A DNA stretch of 64,000 nucleotides from the NCBI GenBank assembly GCA_026692725.1, contig JAPMUG010000001.1, forward strand, positions 310,001 to 374,000. Direction: 5' to 3'. The position numbers and the translations under genes were made by a program. Position 1 is the first letter of the stretch; each line of letters begins with the position of its first letter. Of this stretch, positions 49,028 through 59,567 are shown piece after piece. The notes below the pieces were generated by a model. It was given only the letters and a program-made list of their open reading frames with translations. It had not been told where the DNA came from and made no database searches. The stretch comes from Ecytonucleospora hepatopenaei. Lineage: Eukaryota > Microsporidia > Enterocytozoonidae.

Positions 49028-49780
49028 TTATAAATCAATAGGATTTAGACCCATTTCCTTAAGCACCTCATTAACCTTAATTAGGGTATCTTCTGGACCA
49101 TTTACAGATATTCCCTTTGTTTTTGGATGGGTGTAAATTTCATAATCATTTCCTCCCTTATGGGTCATGTCTCCAAAAAACACTATTTTTTCTTCCTTGA
49201 TATGTCTCAGACAGTATGTTTTATCCCATCCTTTTGGAAACACATCTATTGAAATTTGACCACCTATTGAACAAACCACATCCATTTGACCGCAGAATTC
49301 CCTGACTTCTTCCACTATATTTTCTCTAACTTTGTGTTTTTTGTCATACTCATTAAACGCAATTCTCTCTTCTTGTGTGCAACTTCTACCAACAGGTGAC
49401 ACATTTACCATCGACCTTCTTGTTTCAATAAATGTTCCTCTTTTTACAGGACATTCTGTTTTGGAAAGTATGCATAAAAAACGATTTATAAGTTTTTTAA
49501 AATTTTCCTCTCCTAAAAATGTAATAAAAGATTCTTCACTAACTAACTTTTCATCTTTGTAGTATCGAACACCATTTTCAGGAAATCCATATGTAAATAT
49601 TTGTAATAAATCATCTCCAATTTGTTCCTTTTGCTTAGGCAGGTCAGAACCACCGACAAATGCTATGTTGACTTGCTTTTTTAACTCTTTAAGCATTTTT
49701 AAAATTTTGTCAGGTGCTACGCATCTGCTTTTTGTCAAGGTACCGTCGACGTCAAATAAAAACAATGTGTTGTTTTCCAT
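49028..49780 (-). CDS. SEC53: Phosphomannomutase (eukaryotic PMM/SEC53 type)
   Basis: The enzyme interconverts mannose-6-phosphate and mannose-1-phosphate, feeding GDP-mannose for N-glycans and GPI anchors. HAD-fold motifs are the phosphate-accepting FDVDGTLT near residue 10, then FVGGSDL, then KRGTFIETRRSMVNVSPVGR for substrate binding. The family block GGQISIDVFPKGWDKTYCL is followed by FFGDMTHKGGNDYEI. The 250-residue length is standard. The frame extends upstream, but ATG 49780 lies directly after TTACCCAT. It works upstream of PIG-A and the L-type lectin pathway in this same window. Confidence 0.95.
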   Translation of the reverse strand: MENNTLFLFDVDGTLTKSRCVAPDKILKMLKELKKQVNIAFVGGSDLPKQKEQIGDDLLQIFTYGFPENGVRYYKDEKLVSEESFITFLGEENFKKLINRFLCILSKTECPVKRGTFIETRRSMVNVSPVGRSCTQEERIAFNEYDKKHKVRENIVEEVREFCGQMDVVCSIGGQISIDVFPKGWDKTYCLRHIKEEKIVFFGDMTHKGGNDYEIYTHPKTKGISVNGPEDTLIKVNEVLKEMGLNPIDL

Positions 49781-50081
49781 ATGGGTAATAAACGAAAAAA
49801 CAAACATTATTGAAATATTGCATAAATTATAAACAAACAAATATATAGGCATTCTTTAAATAAATTTTATTTAATAAATTTGTATTTAAAGATAACAAAT
49901 GATTATATATAAACACATAAATTTTTTTATTACTAAATTGTGTAAAGAATATTCAAAAAATTCAATCATATTTTCTTTAATAAAAAAACTTTAAGAAAAT
50001 AAAAAAATAAGAAAGGTTTTTAGTCCGTTTTTGATTTAATTTGCACAAAATCAACAGTTTTATAATGTTTTATAGCATATA
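49781..50081. other. AT-rich intergenic region upstream of phosphomannomutase
   Basis: This holds the upstream region of the minus-strand phosphomannomutase gene and simple A/T sequence. There is no further gene. Confidence 0.5.
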
Positions 50082-50243
50082 ATGGTGTTGAAGTTATTTG
50101 TTTTGATTGTAATAATATTCAATTTGTTTACTGTTGTTTGTTTTTTACTAATTTCAATAATATTAAAAGATTATTATAAACATGAAAAAAAACTTTTATT
50201 TAAAAAAGAGAAAAAAAATTCTGAGAAAGGAAAACCTTACTAA
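50082..50243 (+). CDS. Putative 53-residue single-pass membrane microprotein
   Basis: The frame (ATG at 50082, TAA at 50241-50243) encodes a hydrophobic stretch of about 27 residues, VLKLFVLIVIIFNLFTVVCF and on. A short lysine-rich tail follows (KKLLFKKEKK). This is the layout of small tail- or signal-anchored proteins. It is too short to trust alone and has no CCC block, but a hydrophobic-then-basic pattern of this quality is uncommon in random A/T sequence. I do not recognise it. Confidence 0.4.
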   Translation: MVLKLFVLIVIIFNLFTVVCFLLISIILKDYYKHEKKLLFKKEKKNSEKGKPY

Positions 50244-50640
50244 TGCATGACATGAGGGTGGTTTAACCGGCACCATGGCCTACCAAATTCCTTTCACAGC
50301 GCGCGCAACCCAACCATCCTCCCTATTCCAACAGAAAAGCGACTACACGAAAACCCATTCATCCCCCCTAATTCAACAGAAAAGCGACTACACGAAAACC
50401 CATCCATCCCCCCTAAATATACTCCGACCAACCTCTAACACCCATTACAGAAAAACCAACCTCATGTCACGCTTCATAATAAAAACCGATCTCGCAAAAA
50501 AGGCGAGGGTCAACACAGTGCTTTATACAAGACGCGTACTTGCATAGAGATATAGAAGACCCTACACATACCAGGCGTATTACTGAATTGCCTCCTGGAT
50601 TTCGGGGACCTGTGGCAATTGGGGACCATTGTTTATGCAT
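50244..50640. other. GC-richer island with 45-bp tandem repeat
   Basis: The region is clearly richer in G and C than all surrounding DNA. Two 42-base blocks differing at one base (50329-50370 and 50374-50415) repeat with a 45-base period. Downstream, AATTGCC at 50586-50592 can pair with GGCAATT at 50614-50620. A 90-codon plus-strand frame (50275-50547) spans the repeat, but its composition looks like a by-product. It could be a structured RNA, a mobile-element end or a minisatellite. Confidence 0.45.
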
Positions 50641-51049
50641 GAATTTTTTTGTTTATATGTTTGTGACAAACAAAATTAAATTTTGTTTGCCTTTTTTAAA
50701 AAATTTTACTTAATTAGGTGATATAAAAAGATGACTAAATATTGTACAATATTCAATAACAATCATTTTTAAAAAATTTTAATTTTTGTTTATTTTGTTG
50801 TTATTTTATGCAATATAAACAAAAACAATTTTGTATTAAACATTAGCGTTGTAATAAAATTTAATACAAAAACCATAAACAATAGTGTTATACAAGATGT
50901 AAGTTCATAAAATATATAAAAAGCCACCTTATATTAAATTAATGTTAAATTTTTATACTTTTTTCATATTGAATAAAAATATGCAAATTTACATTACCTT
51001 GTATAAAAACAGACTAAATTTAAATGCTTTAATTCTAAATTATATGCAG

Positions 51050-51230
51050 CCTTTGACCGAAGCACTTCGGCATTAGTGTATTTTGTATATATTGATGTGA
51101 GTTTATATATGGTGATCCCAAGACGGGATGAAAGCCGCAGGTTGTTTTTGTAATTTGTAAAAAAAGTGGTCTTAGTCGCATAGTGTGTTTTTTTAATTTC
51201 ATAATAGCTTGGTTAATTGCATTTAAATAT
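51050..51230 (+). repeat. Repeat A copy 1
   Basis: This unit of about 180 bases contains TTGACCGAAGCACTTCGG, GATGTGAGTTT...TATGGTGATCC, GAAAGCCGCAGGTTG and GTCGCATAGTG. A second copy is at 55709-55875, and an inverted one at 53993-54122. The minus strand is open for 84 codons through this copy, with no recognisable product. Confidence 0.75.
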
Positions 51231-51284
51231 AAGGTTAAACATGTATTTATATGTCTTGTTATTTTATGAATAAATTTGTATATA

Positions 51285-51480
51285 TACAACTAAAAATTTA
51301 TTTACTACTTCTAATAATTAATTATTTCACCGCACGCTGGACACTTTTTCCTCACCTGATTTCTCATTAAACCAGCCGTGCTTGTAAATGGGCCCTTGCC
51401 CTACCCTACCAAAACCTACCAGCTTTGCCTCCCGTCTCCTTCGGACTCTTCTGGGGGCCTTGGCTTTGGTCTTTAAAACT
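51285..51480 (+). repeat. Repeat B copy 1
   Basis: The unit of about 190 bases starts near AAAAATTTATTTACTACTTCTA. It contains CTGGACACTTT, CAGCCGTGCTTGTA, CCTACCAAAACCT and CCTTCGGACTCTTCTGG. It lies 55 bases after repeat A copy 1. It is the most GC-rich of three copies and probably the least decayed. Confidence 0.75.
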
Positions 51481-53992
51481 CAATCCAGGATTTCTATACT
51501 TGGGGTTTGTTAAATCGGAACCCCACCGGGTTTGTCGCCTGAGAATGACATATTTTTATTAATTATACTTTTTTAAAAAATTTTATAATAAAAAAAGATG
51601 ATTTTTTATAATAGAAAATGACTTAGATTTAAACATTTTATTTAAAAAAATTTTATGACGTTGAACAAGAGCAAAAATTTTGTACAAAAGTTCATTAGTA
51701 TTATTAAAATTTTTAAATCAATTTTTATCTTTATTTTTTATTAAAAATTAATAATTTTACAATATTTTCATATAAATTTTTTAATTCTTGTTAAAAATAA
51801 TGATAAAAAACATTTTTTTACAATGCATAAAATTTTTAAACGTATGCTTTAAATAATTAAAACAAAAATATAGTAGGTTTTTTGTACAAACAATAGTCTT
51901 TATATATAACTCAAAAATTGATTTATTTGTACTTATTTAAAATAGAAAAATATAAATAAAAATATTTTTAAAAAGATGAGTTAAAAACATTGTTTAAAAA
52001 AGAGACAGCATTTTTCAAAAAATTTGTGCTCACTGAAATATAATTTTTTTAATTAAAAAAAAGTTAAAAAAAGATAAAGAATTAAAAATTTTGCACTAGA
52101 TCCAATTTTATAAAAAGTTTTTGTTACAGATAGATAAATTATCTGAATAGAATGCCATATTTAAATAACTTATTAAAAAAGACTATTTGTTATAAAAAAT
52201 AAAAAAAAATAATGACGAAGATGGGTTTATTTAATACCTGTTTTTTAAGCTACAAAAATTAAATAAATTTTACAAAGATATTAAATATTAACATTATGTT
52301 AAAAACGCTTATAGTTCAATAAGTATGCTAAAAGCTAAAAATACACAATATTAAATTTATGAGCCTGTTATTTGTAAATTTTGTCAGGGTGTGACCGTTT
52401 TATGTTTAAAAATTATAAAAAAACAAAAAAACGCACAAAAAAATTTTCGTTTAAAAAACGACAATATTACTTTATAAAAAACCAAATAAAGCTTTTAAAG
52501 TAAAAAACTTACTTCAGTTTGTACATTTTGAAATACACAAACAGATAAAAAATATAACTAAAATACCACAAAGTTGTGTAAATTTTTTTTTTATATTTTT
52601 TCCCTGTTATCATTTAAAATATTTTTTAAAAGTTCAATGTTCTAATATTTTATAATGTTTTAATATTCCAATATTTTTATTTTGTAATATTATAAACTTA
52701 TAAACTTATATAAAAACTTGGGGAAAAAATTCTTTTTTGTAAAATTTCTTTTTAAAACATGTTTTAAAAATTAAATATTTAAATAAAAACCAAATGTTAC
52801 AAAATTTATTAAAATTGATATATTTTGCATTGTAAATAAAAAACAAAAAAACTTATAAGCTTTAAAAAAAATTAAATTTTTAAAAAGTTTTAGTATGTAA
52901 CTAAAAAATTAAGATAATTACAAAATCAATCTACCAACTAAAAAACAAAAAAGACTCAATTATTATAAAAAAACATTTAAAAACTAAACTAACCAAAAAT
53001 TTTATAAAAAAACTAATTATTATGTATTATAAAAAAAATTTTAAGTTTTTTTCATATACAATTTATTTTTGTAATAAAAAATTAAATATATAAATTATAA
53101 TAAAATGTAAATTTTATTTTTTAAAACGTGTTTTTACTTTTATTTAAAATTAGTTTTAAAAAATTTTTTACTTTTTGCCAAAATTTTGCTAATTAAAAAA
53201 AACAAGTAGAGTTTAAAAAAATAAAAAACAAATTAAATTGTGTATTAAAAAATTTTAAAAATAATTTATTATAAACGTTTTAAATCTTTTTCAAAGTTTA
53301 AATAATTACTAATTGTTTTTTAAAATGTAAGATTTTTAAAAAGTATGCGTAAAAACATCTTAGATTAGTCTCTTTGCACATTTTTTTAAATTTTTTATTT
53401 TTTATTTTCTTATTAATCTTTTCTTCTATTTTTACTATCAGTTATCTTTTTTATTTTATAAAATTTTTTATATATTTTTACTTCATAAAAAAATAATTAT
53501 ATTTGTAGACAAGTTATTTTTTTAACTTCTAAAAAATAATTTTTTTACTTTTTTTTAAAAAATATTTAACTGCATTTTGTATTATTTTATCAAAATGCTT
53601 TCTTCTTAACAAGACGTACTTGTATATCAAGGGCTTTTCTTTACTATATCAAAACCTGAACTGTTTTGTTTAATTGTTTTCTTTAAATTCTAATGCGGTT
53701 TAATTAATTCTGAACAAATTATATTTCTTAAACAAATATTAGTTTAATTTGTTAAAATTTTTTTCTTTAAAATACAAATTGCTACAATTTTTTTAAAAAA
53801 GTCAATCTATACACTTATAAAACTTTTAATAATTACATAAAAACAATGTTTTTCAAATTTGATTTAAAAAGTAATCAAATACTAAAGTGTTAAATTTTTA
53901 AAAAATAAAATTCAAATCTTCAATATATATCAACAAAATTATTCATTATTAATTTACTCACAAAAAGTTTATTAAAAACAACGTTCATACTT

Positions 53993-54122
53993 ATGCAATA
54001 AACAAGCCTTTCTGATAAAAAAATTATGAAAACCTGCAACTTTTATTCCGCCTTGGGATCACCATACACAAACACACACTATTTTATAAAATACAATATT
54101 GTCAAATTGTTTTAGTCAAAAG
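53993..54122 (-). repeat. Repeat A copy 3 (inverted, shortened)
   Basis: Read on the minus strand it matches GTTTGTGTATGGTGATCC of copy 2, a GTTGCAGGTTTT block and a GGCTTGTTTATTGCATA block. The TCGCATAGTGCG part is missing. Confidence 0.6.
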
Positions 54123-54983
54123 CTTTAAATTTCATGCCGTGGTTAAGAAATGTTTAATAAATGATGTGTATTAAAACAAACACTTCTTAAGATTACCTGT
54201 TAAAGAGGTTTTTAGTAATATGTCTCACAACTTTCCTTTTGTATCCCACCTCTTTAAAAAAATTTACTCCATTGCAAAAATTCAATTTTTCAGCTAGCAA
54301 TAAACTGCCAGTAAACATTTAAAAACAAAAATCTAATTGGATTCTATCTTATCATCAAAAAATTCTTTATAATTCCTACTATAAACTATTTATTTCTTTT
54401 GATTGTCTTATACTAAAGTTTGCACATGTTTATAAAAATTTTTATTAAGGCGGAAAAATTAGATTTGATCTTTTTTACAAAATTTTAAAAGTAGTTAGCT
54501 ATTAGTTATTTTTAATGTTTTATAAAGATTTGTAGTTAATAAAATAGTATCAAAATTTAATCAAAAATTTTTATAAGTTTAAATAAAATTTATGTTTTAA
54601 CATTTGTATTTATTAAATCTAAACAAATATGAAAACTTGTTAGTATTAAAAAAATTTTAAAATAAAATGAGTATGAGTAAGCTTGCAACTATTAACAAAA
54701 TTTTTTACAAAATATAAACAACTAATTTTTTAAAAAATTGAATCTTATTTTAAGAAAAATTTTTTAAAGCAGTATTGTATGTTTGACTTTTTTTAGTAAG
54801 AATTTTATTTTGTTATTATTGTATTAAATTTAAAAATATTTCTAAAAGTGCATATTGTTTTTAAAGTTTAACTGCAGAAACAATATAATTTTAAATGTTT
54901 TGCACAAACTAAAAATTTTTATATAGCGAAAAATTAAAATAACAAGTTTTTATATTGCTTAAAAAAACGCATTTGCATTTCGA

Positions 54984-55113
54984 ATGAAAACACGTGATAA
55001 ATCCAAATGGAAAAATTTTTCCAGGATTATAAAAGATCTAATAGACAATCCATTTTACTCACGTAAAGTGGATTGTAATATACCTTGGGTAACTAGTACT
55101 AAAAAATAGAAAA
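54984..55113 (+). pseudogene. Relic reading frame 1
   Basis: An ATG at 54984 opens a frame of about 42 codons ending at a TAG near 55110. The composition is less A/T-biased than its surroundings and the peptide looks like real coding (DNPFYSRKVDCNIPW). It is probably the remnant of a longer gene, perhaps of a mobile element. No family is recognised. Confidence 0.35.
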
Positions 55114-55236
55114 ATAAATATAAAATACCTGATATGCAAAAAAAAGACTATAAAAGTTATTTTTCAATATATACAAAAAACGTAAAAAAATATCCGAGTT
55201 AAAAAAATCTTAAAAGAATCTAATCTAGTTAAGTAA

Positions 55237-55515
55237 ATATACAAAAAATTTAAAAAAAATCTTGATCCAACACAAATAATTGATAAATTCAAATTTAAAA
55301 CCAATTGTCTAACATTTACATCTAAATTTAAATACAATTTTATTTACACTATACCAAAAAATACAAATTGTGTCTGCTGCGACACAAGTCAATATGAAAA
55401 CTTTTTTTACCTAAAATTCGAATGTAAAGAATTTGTTGACCTGAGATACATTACTATAAACAAAATTTTGAATCACCTAAGAAAACTATTGAACAAAATG
55501 TTAATAACTTATTAA
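55237..55515 (+). pseudogene. Relic reading frame 2
   Basis: The frame is open for 93 codons to TAA 55513-55515, in DNA where stops are frequent. It has no usable ATG. The peptide has a cysteine cluster (NCVCCD) followed by a single later cysteine. It could be the 3' part of the same decayed gene as the frame near 55000. Confidence 0.35.
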
Positions 55516-55708
55516 ATTGTTTAAAAAATTTTATAAAATTTATTACACTGATACAAAACAACGTAAAACAATTTTAAAAAATTAAAAAAGTATTTACCAA
55601 TAATAAAATAAATTTGAAAATTTTAAACTAAAGGGGTAGATTCTGTGGTTTGGATAGTTTAAAGCCCCATAAGCAGCGCCCCCTTCACACACAGCTTAAA
55701 ATAAAAGG

Positions 55709-55875
55709 TTTTGACCAAAGCATTTCAACATTAGTGTATTTTATATAGATTGATGTGAGTTTGTGTATGGTGATCCTAAGCGGGATAAGAGCCGCAGGTT
55801 GTTTTTGTAATTTGTAAATAGGGTTTCAGTCGCATAGTGCGTTTTTTTAATTTTCTTAGGGCTTGGTTTATTACA
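55709..55875 (+). repeat. Repeat A copy 2
   Basis: This is colinear with copy 1. It shares TTGATGTGAGTTT, TATGGTGATCC, GAGCCGCAGGTTGTTTTTG and CAGTCGCATAGTG, with several G/C bases changed to A/T. Confidence 0.75.
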
Positions 55876-56214
55876 TAAAAAATATTTAATTAGACATTAA
55901 TTCATGGCTAGAGGTTTATAATGAATAAATTAATATTTATATATATAAGCAAAAATAAAAAAATTTTAAACTTAATTTTTTAAATATAAACAAAAAACTA
56001 TTTTTTATTACATTCATTTATTTTTACTTTAAAAATAATAAAAATAAATAATTTGCAAAATTATAGAAAGCATTTTTAGTAATTTAATGCGTATTAGGCA
56101 AAATAAAAAAAGTTTATAGGCTTAAAATTTTTAATTTTCTTACTATACTATTACTAACAAAATTTCAATACATTTTAAAAAAAGATTTTTAAAATTTTTT
56201 TAAACATAATTAAA

Positions 56215-56390
56215 TTATTTTTACTACTTCTAATAATTAAACTTTTCACTGTATGCTGGACACTTTGCTCATTTGTTTATCTTTAAATCAGTCTGCTTGT
56301 ATATTTGCTCTTGCCCTATTCTACCAAAACCTTTTTGGCTTTACCATCTGTTTCCTTCGGACTCTTCTGCGAGTTTAAGCTTTGATTTTT
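56215..56390 (+). repeat. Repeat B copy 2
   Basis: This shares TTACTACTTCTAATAATTAA, GCTGGACACTTT, CTACCAAAACCT and CCTTCGGACTCTTCTG with copy 1. It lies about 340 bases after repeat A copy 2, so the A-B order is kept. Confidence 0.75.
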
Positions 56391-57199
56391 TATAAAACAA
56401 AAAATCATATGTTTATTTTAATTCTTAATTTAACCAAATAAAATAGTTTTTTTTAAATTTCAAAGCACAAAAACAAATTTTAGTCATTTAAATAATTAGA
56501 AACATTTTGTATTTTTTTAAAAATGTACTTATTTTATTTATTTTTTGTAAAAAATGTTAATAACTATTTTCTGTTTGATGTAAATTTAAAACAAAAGTGG
56601 ATTTGCATCTTATTTTTTACTTTTTAAGTTGTTTTTGTCAAACTTAAAACTTGGCAAAAATTTTTTAAAATTTATTTATGTAATCATATAAAAAATAAAA
56701 CATTTTTTTGTTTTTAAAAATTTTTAATTTTAAACTCATTTCAGCATGTTTTTTATTCAAAAAATAAAAAAATTTTTTAAAAATACTATACTTATTTGAA
56801 ATGTTTTAAAAGGTTAGATTTTAAAATTTTTATAATTATGTTAATTTTTTTAGAAAAAATTAAATAAACAAAAAAAGATGAAGTGAACTTTTTTTATATA
56901 ATGTATTAATAAAAAATTTAAAAAACACTGTTTTCTAAGAAAAATAAAATTTTTTATATTATTGACAAAACAGTTTTAATTGTTTTTTTTAAAATAAAAA
57001 ATAAAATTTTTAAAAATTTTTTATACAGAAAACACATATATGTTTTTTCAATTTTACAATGTGTACTTTAAAAGATTATAATTTTTTAAAAAAGTAATTT
57101 TGAAAATTTTTATTGATTTTTTACAAAAAATACTTATAAACTTATGTTTAGTTTAAAAGATAAAAGTGAAATTTTAAACATGTTTTAAAACTTTTTTAA

Positions 57200-57390
57200 A
57201 CTAAAAATTTATTTATTACTTCTAGTAAATAAATTTTTTATTGGTTGCTGGACACTTTTGTCTCAACTGCTTTCTCTTTAAATTAGCCGTGCTTGTATAT
57301 TAGCCCTATGACTATTCTTTCAAATTCTAACTACCTTTGCCTTTTGTATCCTTCGGACTCTTTCTGGTCCTTGGATTTAGTTTTTAAAAA
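57200..57390 (+). repeat. Repeat B copy 3
   Basis: This shares AAAAATTTATTTATTACTTCTA, GCTGGACACTTTTG, TTAGCCGTGCTTGTATAT and TCCTTCGGACTCTTTCTGG with the other copies. No repeat A lies beside it. It ends just before the 3' end of the coiled-coil gene. Confidence 0.7.
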
Positions 57391-57420
57391 AACTTATATT
57401 TAAAAAAAATAAATATTGGC

Positions 57421-58428
57421 CTAATTGTTTTGTTCAAGAGCAATTAATTGTCTATTAAGCAAAAAAATTTCTAACAAAACTTCAACCTTTTCCATAGGAG
57501 TTTCACCAAATTCTTCATCAAAAAGTTGTTTTAATTGTTTTAAGCATTCATCTAGATTGTTTTTGTACTTTTTTGCTTCCTTTGTTTTATTTTGTTGTAA
57601 CTTAAAAGTTTTGTTCAAGTCTTTTAAATTTTCTTTATGGTCTAATTCTAAATTTTCAACTTCTTTTATTGTTTTTTGTCTTTCAAGATTTATTACTTCT
57701 TCTTTTTTTAACACAGTTTTAAATTCATCCATTGCTTTTTTAAATATAACTTCTGTTTCGTTTTTTCTGGGTATAAGATCTTGTTTGAAAGCTTTTGTTT
57801 CTTTTTCTTTTTTCTTAATTTGTTCTTTTATTTTAATTAATTGTTTTTTTCTTTCACTTATTTCTTTTTGAATTTGGGAGTCTTCTAATTTTCGTTCATT
57901 TTTGTATGCTAAAATTTCTTTTAATTTTCGAAGTTGAGTCAGTATTTTTTCTTTTTCAAAAATTAGCTCTTGTTTTTGTTCATTTAATTTGTTTAATTTT
58001 TCTAATATTGCCAATAATGTTTTATCATCTTTTTCTGTATCAAAATAATTTTTGTATTTTGACAAAAAATTTTCCCTATCTTTTTCCCTATTTTTTTCTT
58101 TTTCTATTTTTTCTTCTAAACTTTTTATTAATTTATGTTTGTTCTTTAATATATCTTTTTGTTTTTCTTTCAATGTTTTTTGTCTTTTTTTTAATTTTTT
58201 TATTTCATATTGTGCATTTAAAAGCTTCATATATAAATTTTCGGTTTCTTTACATCTTTTGAATTTATCTGTATATGTTGTATAAAACGGATACCATTTA
58301 TTTTTTTCTTTTTTAGGAAAACTTTTTTCAAACTGATCTAAAGTATGTTCATTATAAGCATGTGTACTTACAACACTACTAAAGGTATCAGAAAAACATT
58401 TGTTTAATAATAAAAACGTAACTATCAT
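57421..58428 (-). CDS. Putative secreted coiled-coil protein (335 aa)
   Basis: The N-terminus is hydrophobic (IVTFLLLNKCFSDTFSSVVS) and reads as a signal peptide with cleavage near residue 14-20. After a short segment, residues 60-310 form an almost unbroken lysine- and glutamate-rich coiled coil. A short C-terminal helix follows (VEVLLEIFLLNRQLIAL). There is no membrane anchor. Secreted coiled-coil proteins in Microsporidia can belong to the spore wall or polar tube, but I cannot confirm a family. It has a clean ATG with no CCC block, and a gene-poor region on each side. Confidence 0.65.
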   Translation of the reverse strand: MIVTFLLLNKCFSDTFSSVVSTHAYNEHTLDQFEKSFPKKEKNKWYPFYTTYTDKFKRCKETENLYMKLLNAQYEIKKLKKRQKTLKEKQKDILKNKHKLIKSLEEKIEKEKNREKDRENFLSKYKNYFDTEKDDKTLLAILEKLNKLNEQKQELIFEKEKILTQLRKLKEILAYKNERKLEDSQIQKEISERKKQLIKIKEQIKKKEKETKAFKQDLIPRKNETEVIFKKAMDEFKTVLKKEEVINLERQKTIKEVENLELDHKENLKDLNKTFKLQQNKTKEAKKYKNNLDECLKQLKQLFDEEFGETPMEKVEVLLEIFLLNRQLIALEQNN

Positions 58429-58724
58429 GAGGATTAAACATTTTCAATTTTTAAAATCTTTTTTAATCAAAAAAGATCAAACAAAATTCGCCGTTTAAAA
58501 TATCTTTTAAACATTTTTAAAAATATATAATTACATAACAATCTTTTTTAATTTTTTTGATTTTATAATTTTTTATCAGTTTTTTTTACAAAACATTTAA
58601 ACATGTTTTTTGAATTTTATTTATTTGTCTTTAACATTAGTATTTTATTTAAAAACACATTTCTACTGATCATAATTTTTAACAAATTGTTTTGACATTT
58701 TTTTCCTACTATTATAATAATATT
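58429..58724. other. AT-rich spacer
   Basis: This holds the upstream region of the minus-strand coiled-coil gene. There is no ORF or RNA. Confidence 0.5.
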
Positions 58725-58966
58725 TGGATAAATACAGCTACACCCTCAAAAAAATCTCAAAGCCCTCAAAAAAACCTCTAAACCAATAAATCATTTAAAC
58801 CAAATATTTACCTTGGTTAATTGAAAATAAAGCTATTAATTTGAGGGTCGAGATACATAATTTGAGGGTTTAGAGATTAATTTAAGGGGCGCCGAACAGA
58901 CTTTGTTGGTGAACAAATTTTTTTGAGGGCTTTGAGATTTTTTTGAGGGTCGAGAAATATCCACCC
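58725..58966. mobile_element. MITE-like element with perfect 33-bp inverted repeats
   Basis: ACCCTCAAAAAAATCTCAAA begins a 33-base arm at 58742-58774, and its exact reverse complement is at 58918-58950. Outside the arms the similarity continues imperfectly (TGGATAAAT on the left; rev-comp of ATATCCA on the right). The element is flanked by an 8-base direct repeat ATAATATT at 58717-58724 and 58967-58974. The interior has several GAGGG words. An 8-base duplication and short non-coding body fit a non-autonomous DNA element, of hAT or Merlin type. Confidence 0.65.
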
Positions 58967-59567
58967 ATAATATTTTACATTCAAGCAATTATTTATAAAA
59001 TATATGTATTTATGCGTTAAAAAAATAACTTTTTGTTTAAAGTTAGTGTATTTAAACATATTTTTTTGTTTAAAAATTAACAAAACACATAGATTATCTG
59101 TATCATTATTATTTCATAAAAATTTTAACATCTAAAACTATTCTTTTCAACAAATTGTTACTTATTTAATGCATTTTTATATAAAAAGCTATAATTAGAA
59201 TAAAATTTTTTATAAACAAGACAGAAAATTTCATTTTTTCACACATTAATTTTCTGTTAGCACTATAATTTTTTACATTGATAAATTTTAAAACCTTTTT
59301 AGGAAAACAATACTTGTAAATAAAGTTATTTATACCTTCTAATTATTAAAAACAAACCATGTTATATTTGATTTACTTAAAAACACAAACACTTATTTAA
59401 TTAAAATCATAACTCCTAGGTTAATTTCTTTTAAATTTGTTTATTATTTTTTTCCTAATGCTATTGTTTTAAAAAAATCCTAGTAAGTTTTTAAAAAATT
59501 GTAGCAAGAAAAGATACAAATATTTTTAATATACCAAAATGATATAAAATTACTTTAAACAACAATT
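58967..59567. other. AT-rich spacer 3' of USP gene
   Basis: No gene or repeat of note. It contains the 3' flank of the deubiquitinase. Confidence 0.5.

Larger units (their letters stand above)
50641..57420. other. Gene-poor AT-rich region with degenerate repeats
   Basis: In 6.8 kb I find no intact gene. The sequence is mostly A/T simple sequence. It is interrupted by copies of two degenerate repeats (types A and B, listed separately) and by relic reading frames at 54960-55515. It may be an old mobile-element landing zone or a heterochromatin-like region. Confidence 0.6.

Noticed and set aside
50275..50547. 90-codon ORF in the GC island
   Set aside because: Its main content is the 45-bp tandem repeat (a multiple of three, so open by chance), and its composition is unlike the local genes.
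51035..51289. 84-codon minus-strand ORF in repeat A copy 1
   Set aside because: The other copies of this repeat do not keep the frame open, so I treat it as repeat sequence rather than a gene.
51285..57390. Repeats A and B as tRNA-like or SINE elements
   Set aside because: I could not find a convincing A-box/B-box pair or cloverleaf in any copy.
58877..59083. 68-codon minus-strand ORF near the MITE
   Set aside because: It spans the inverted-repeat arm and simple A/T sequence, with no start signal.
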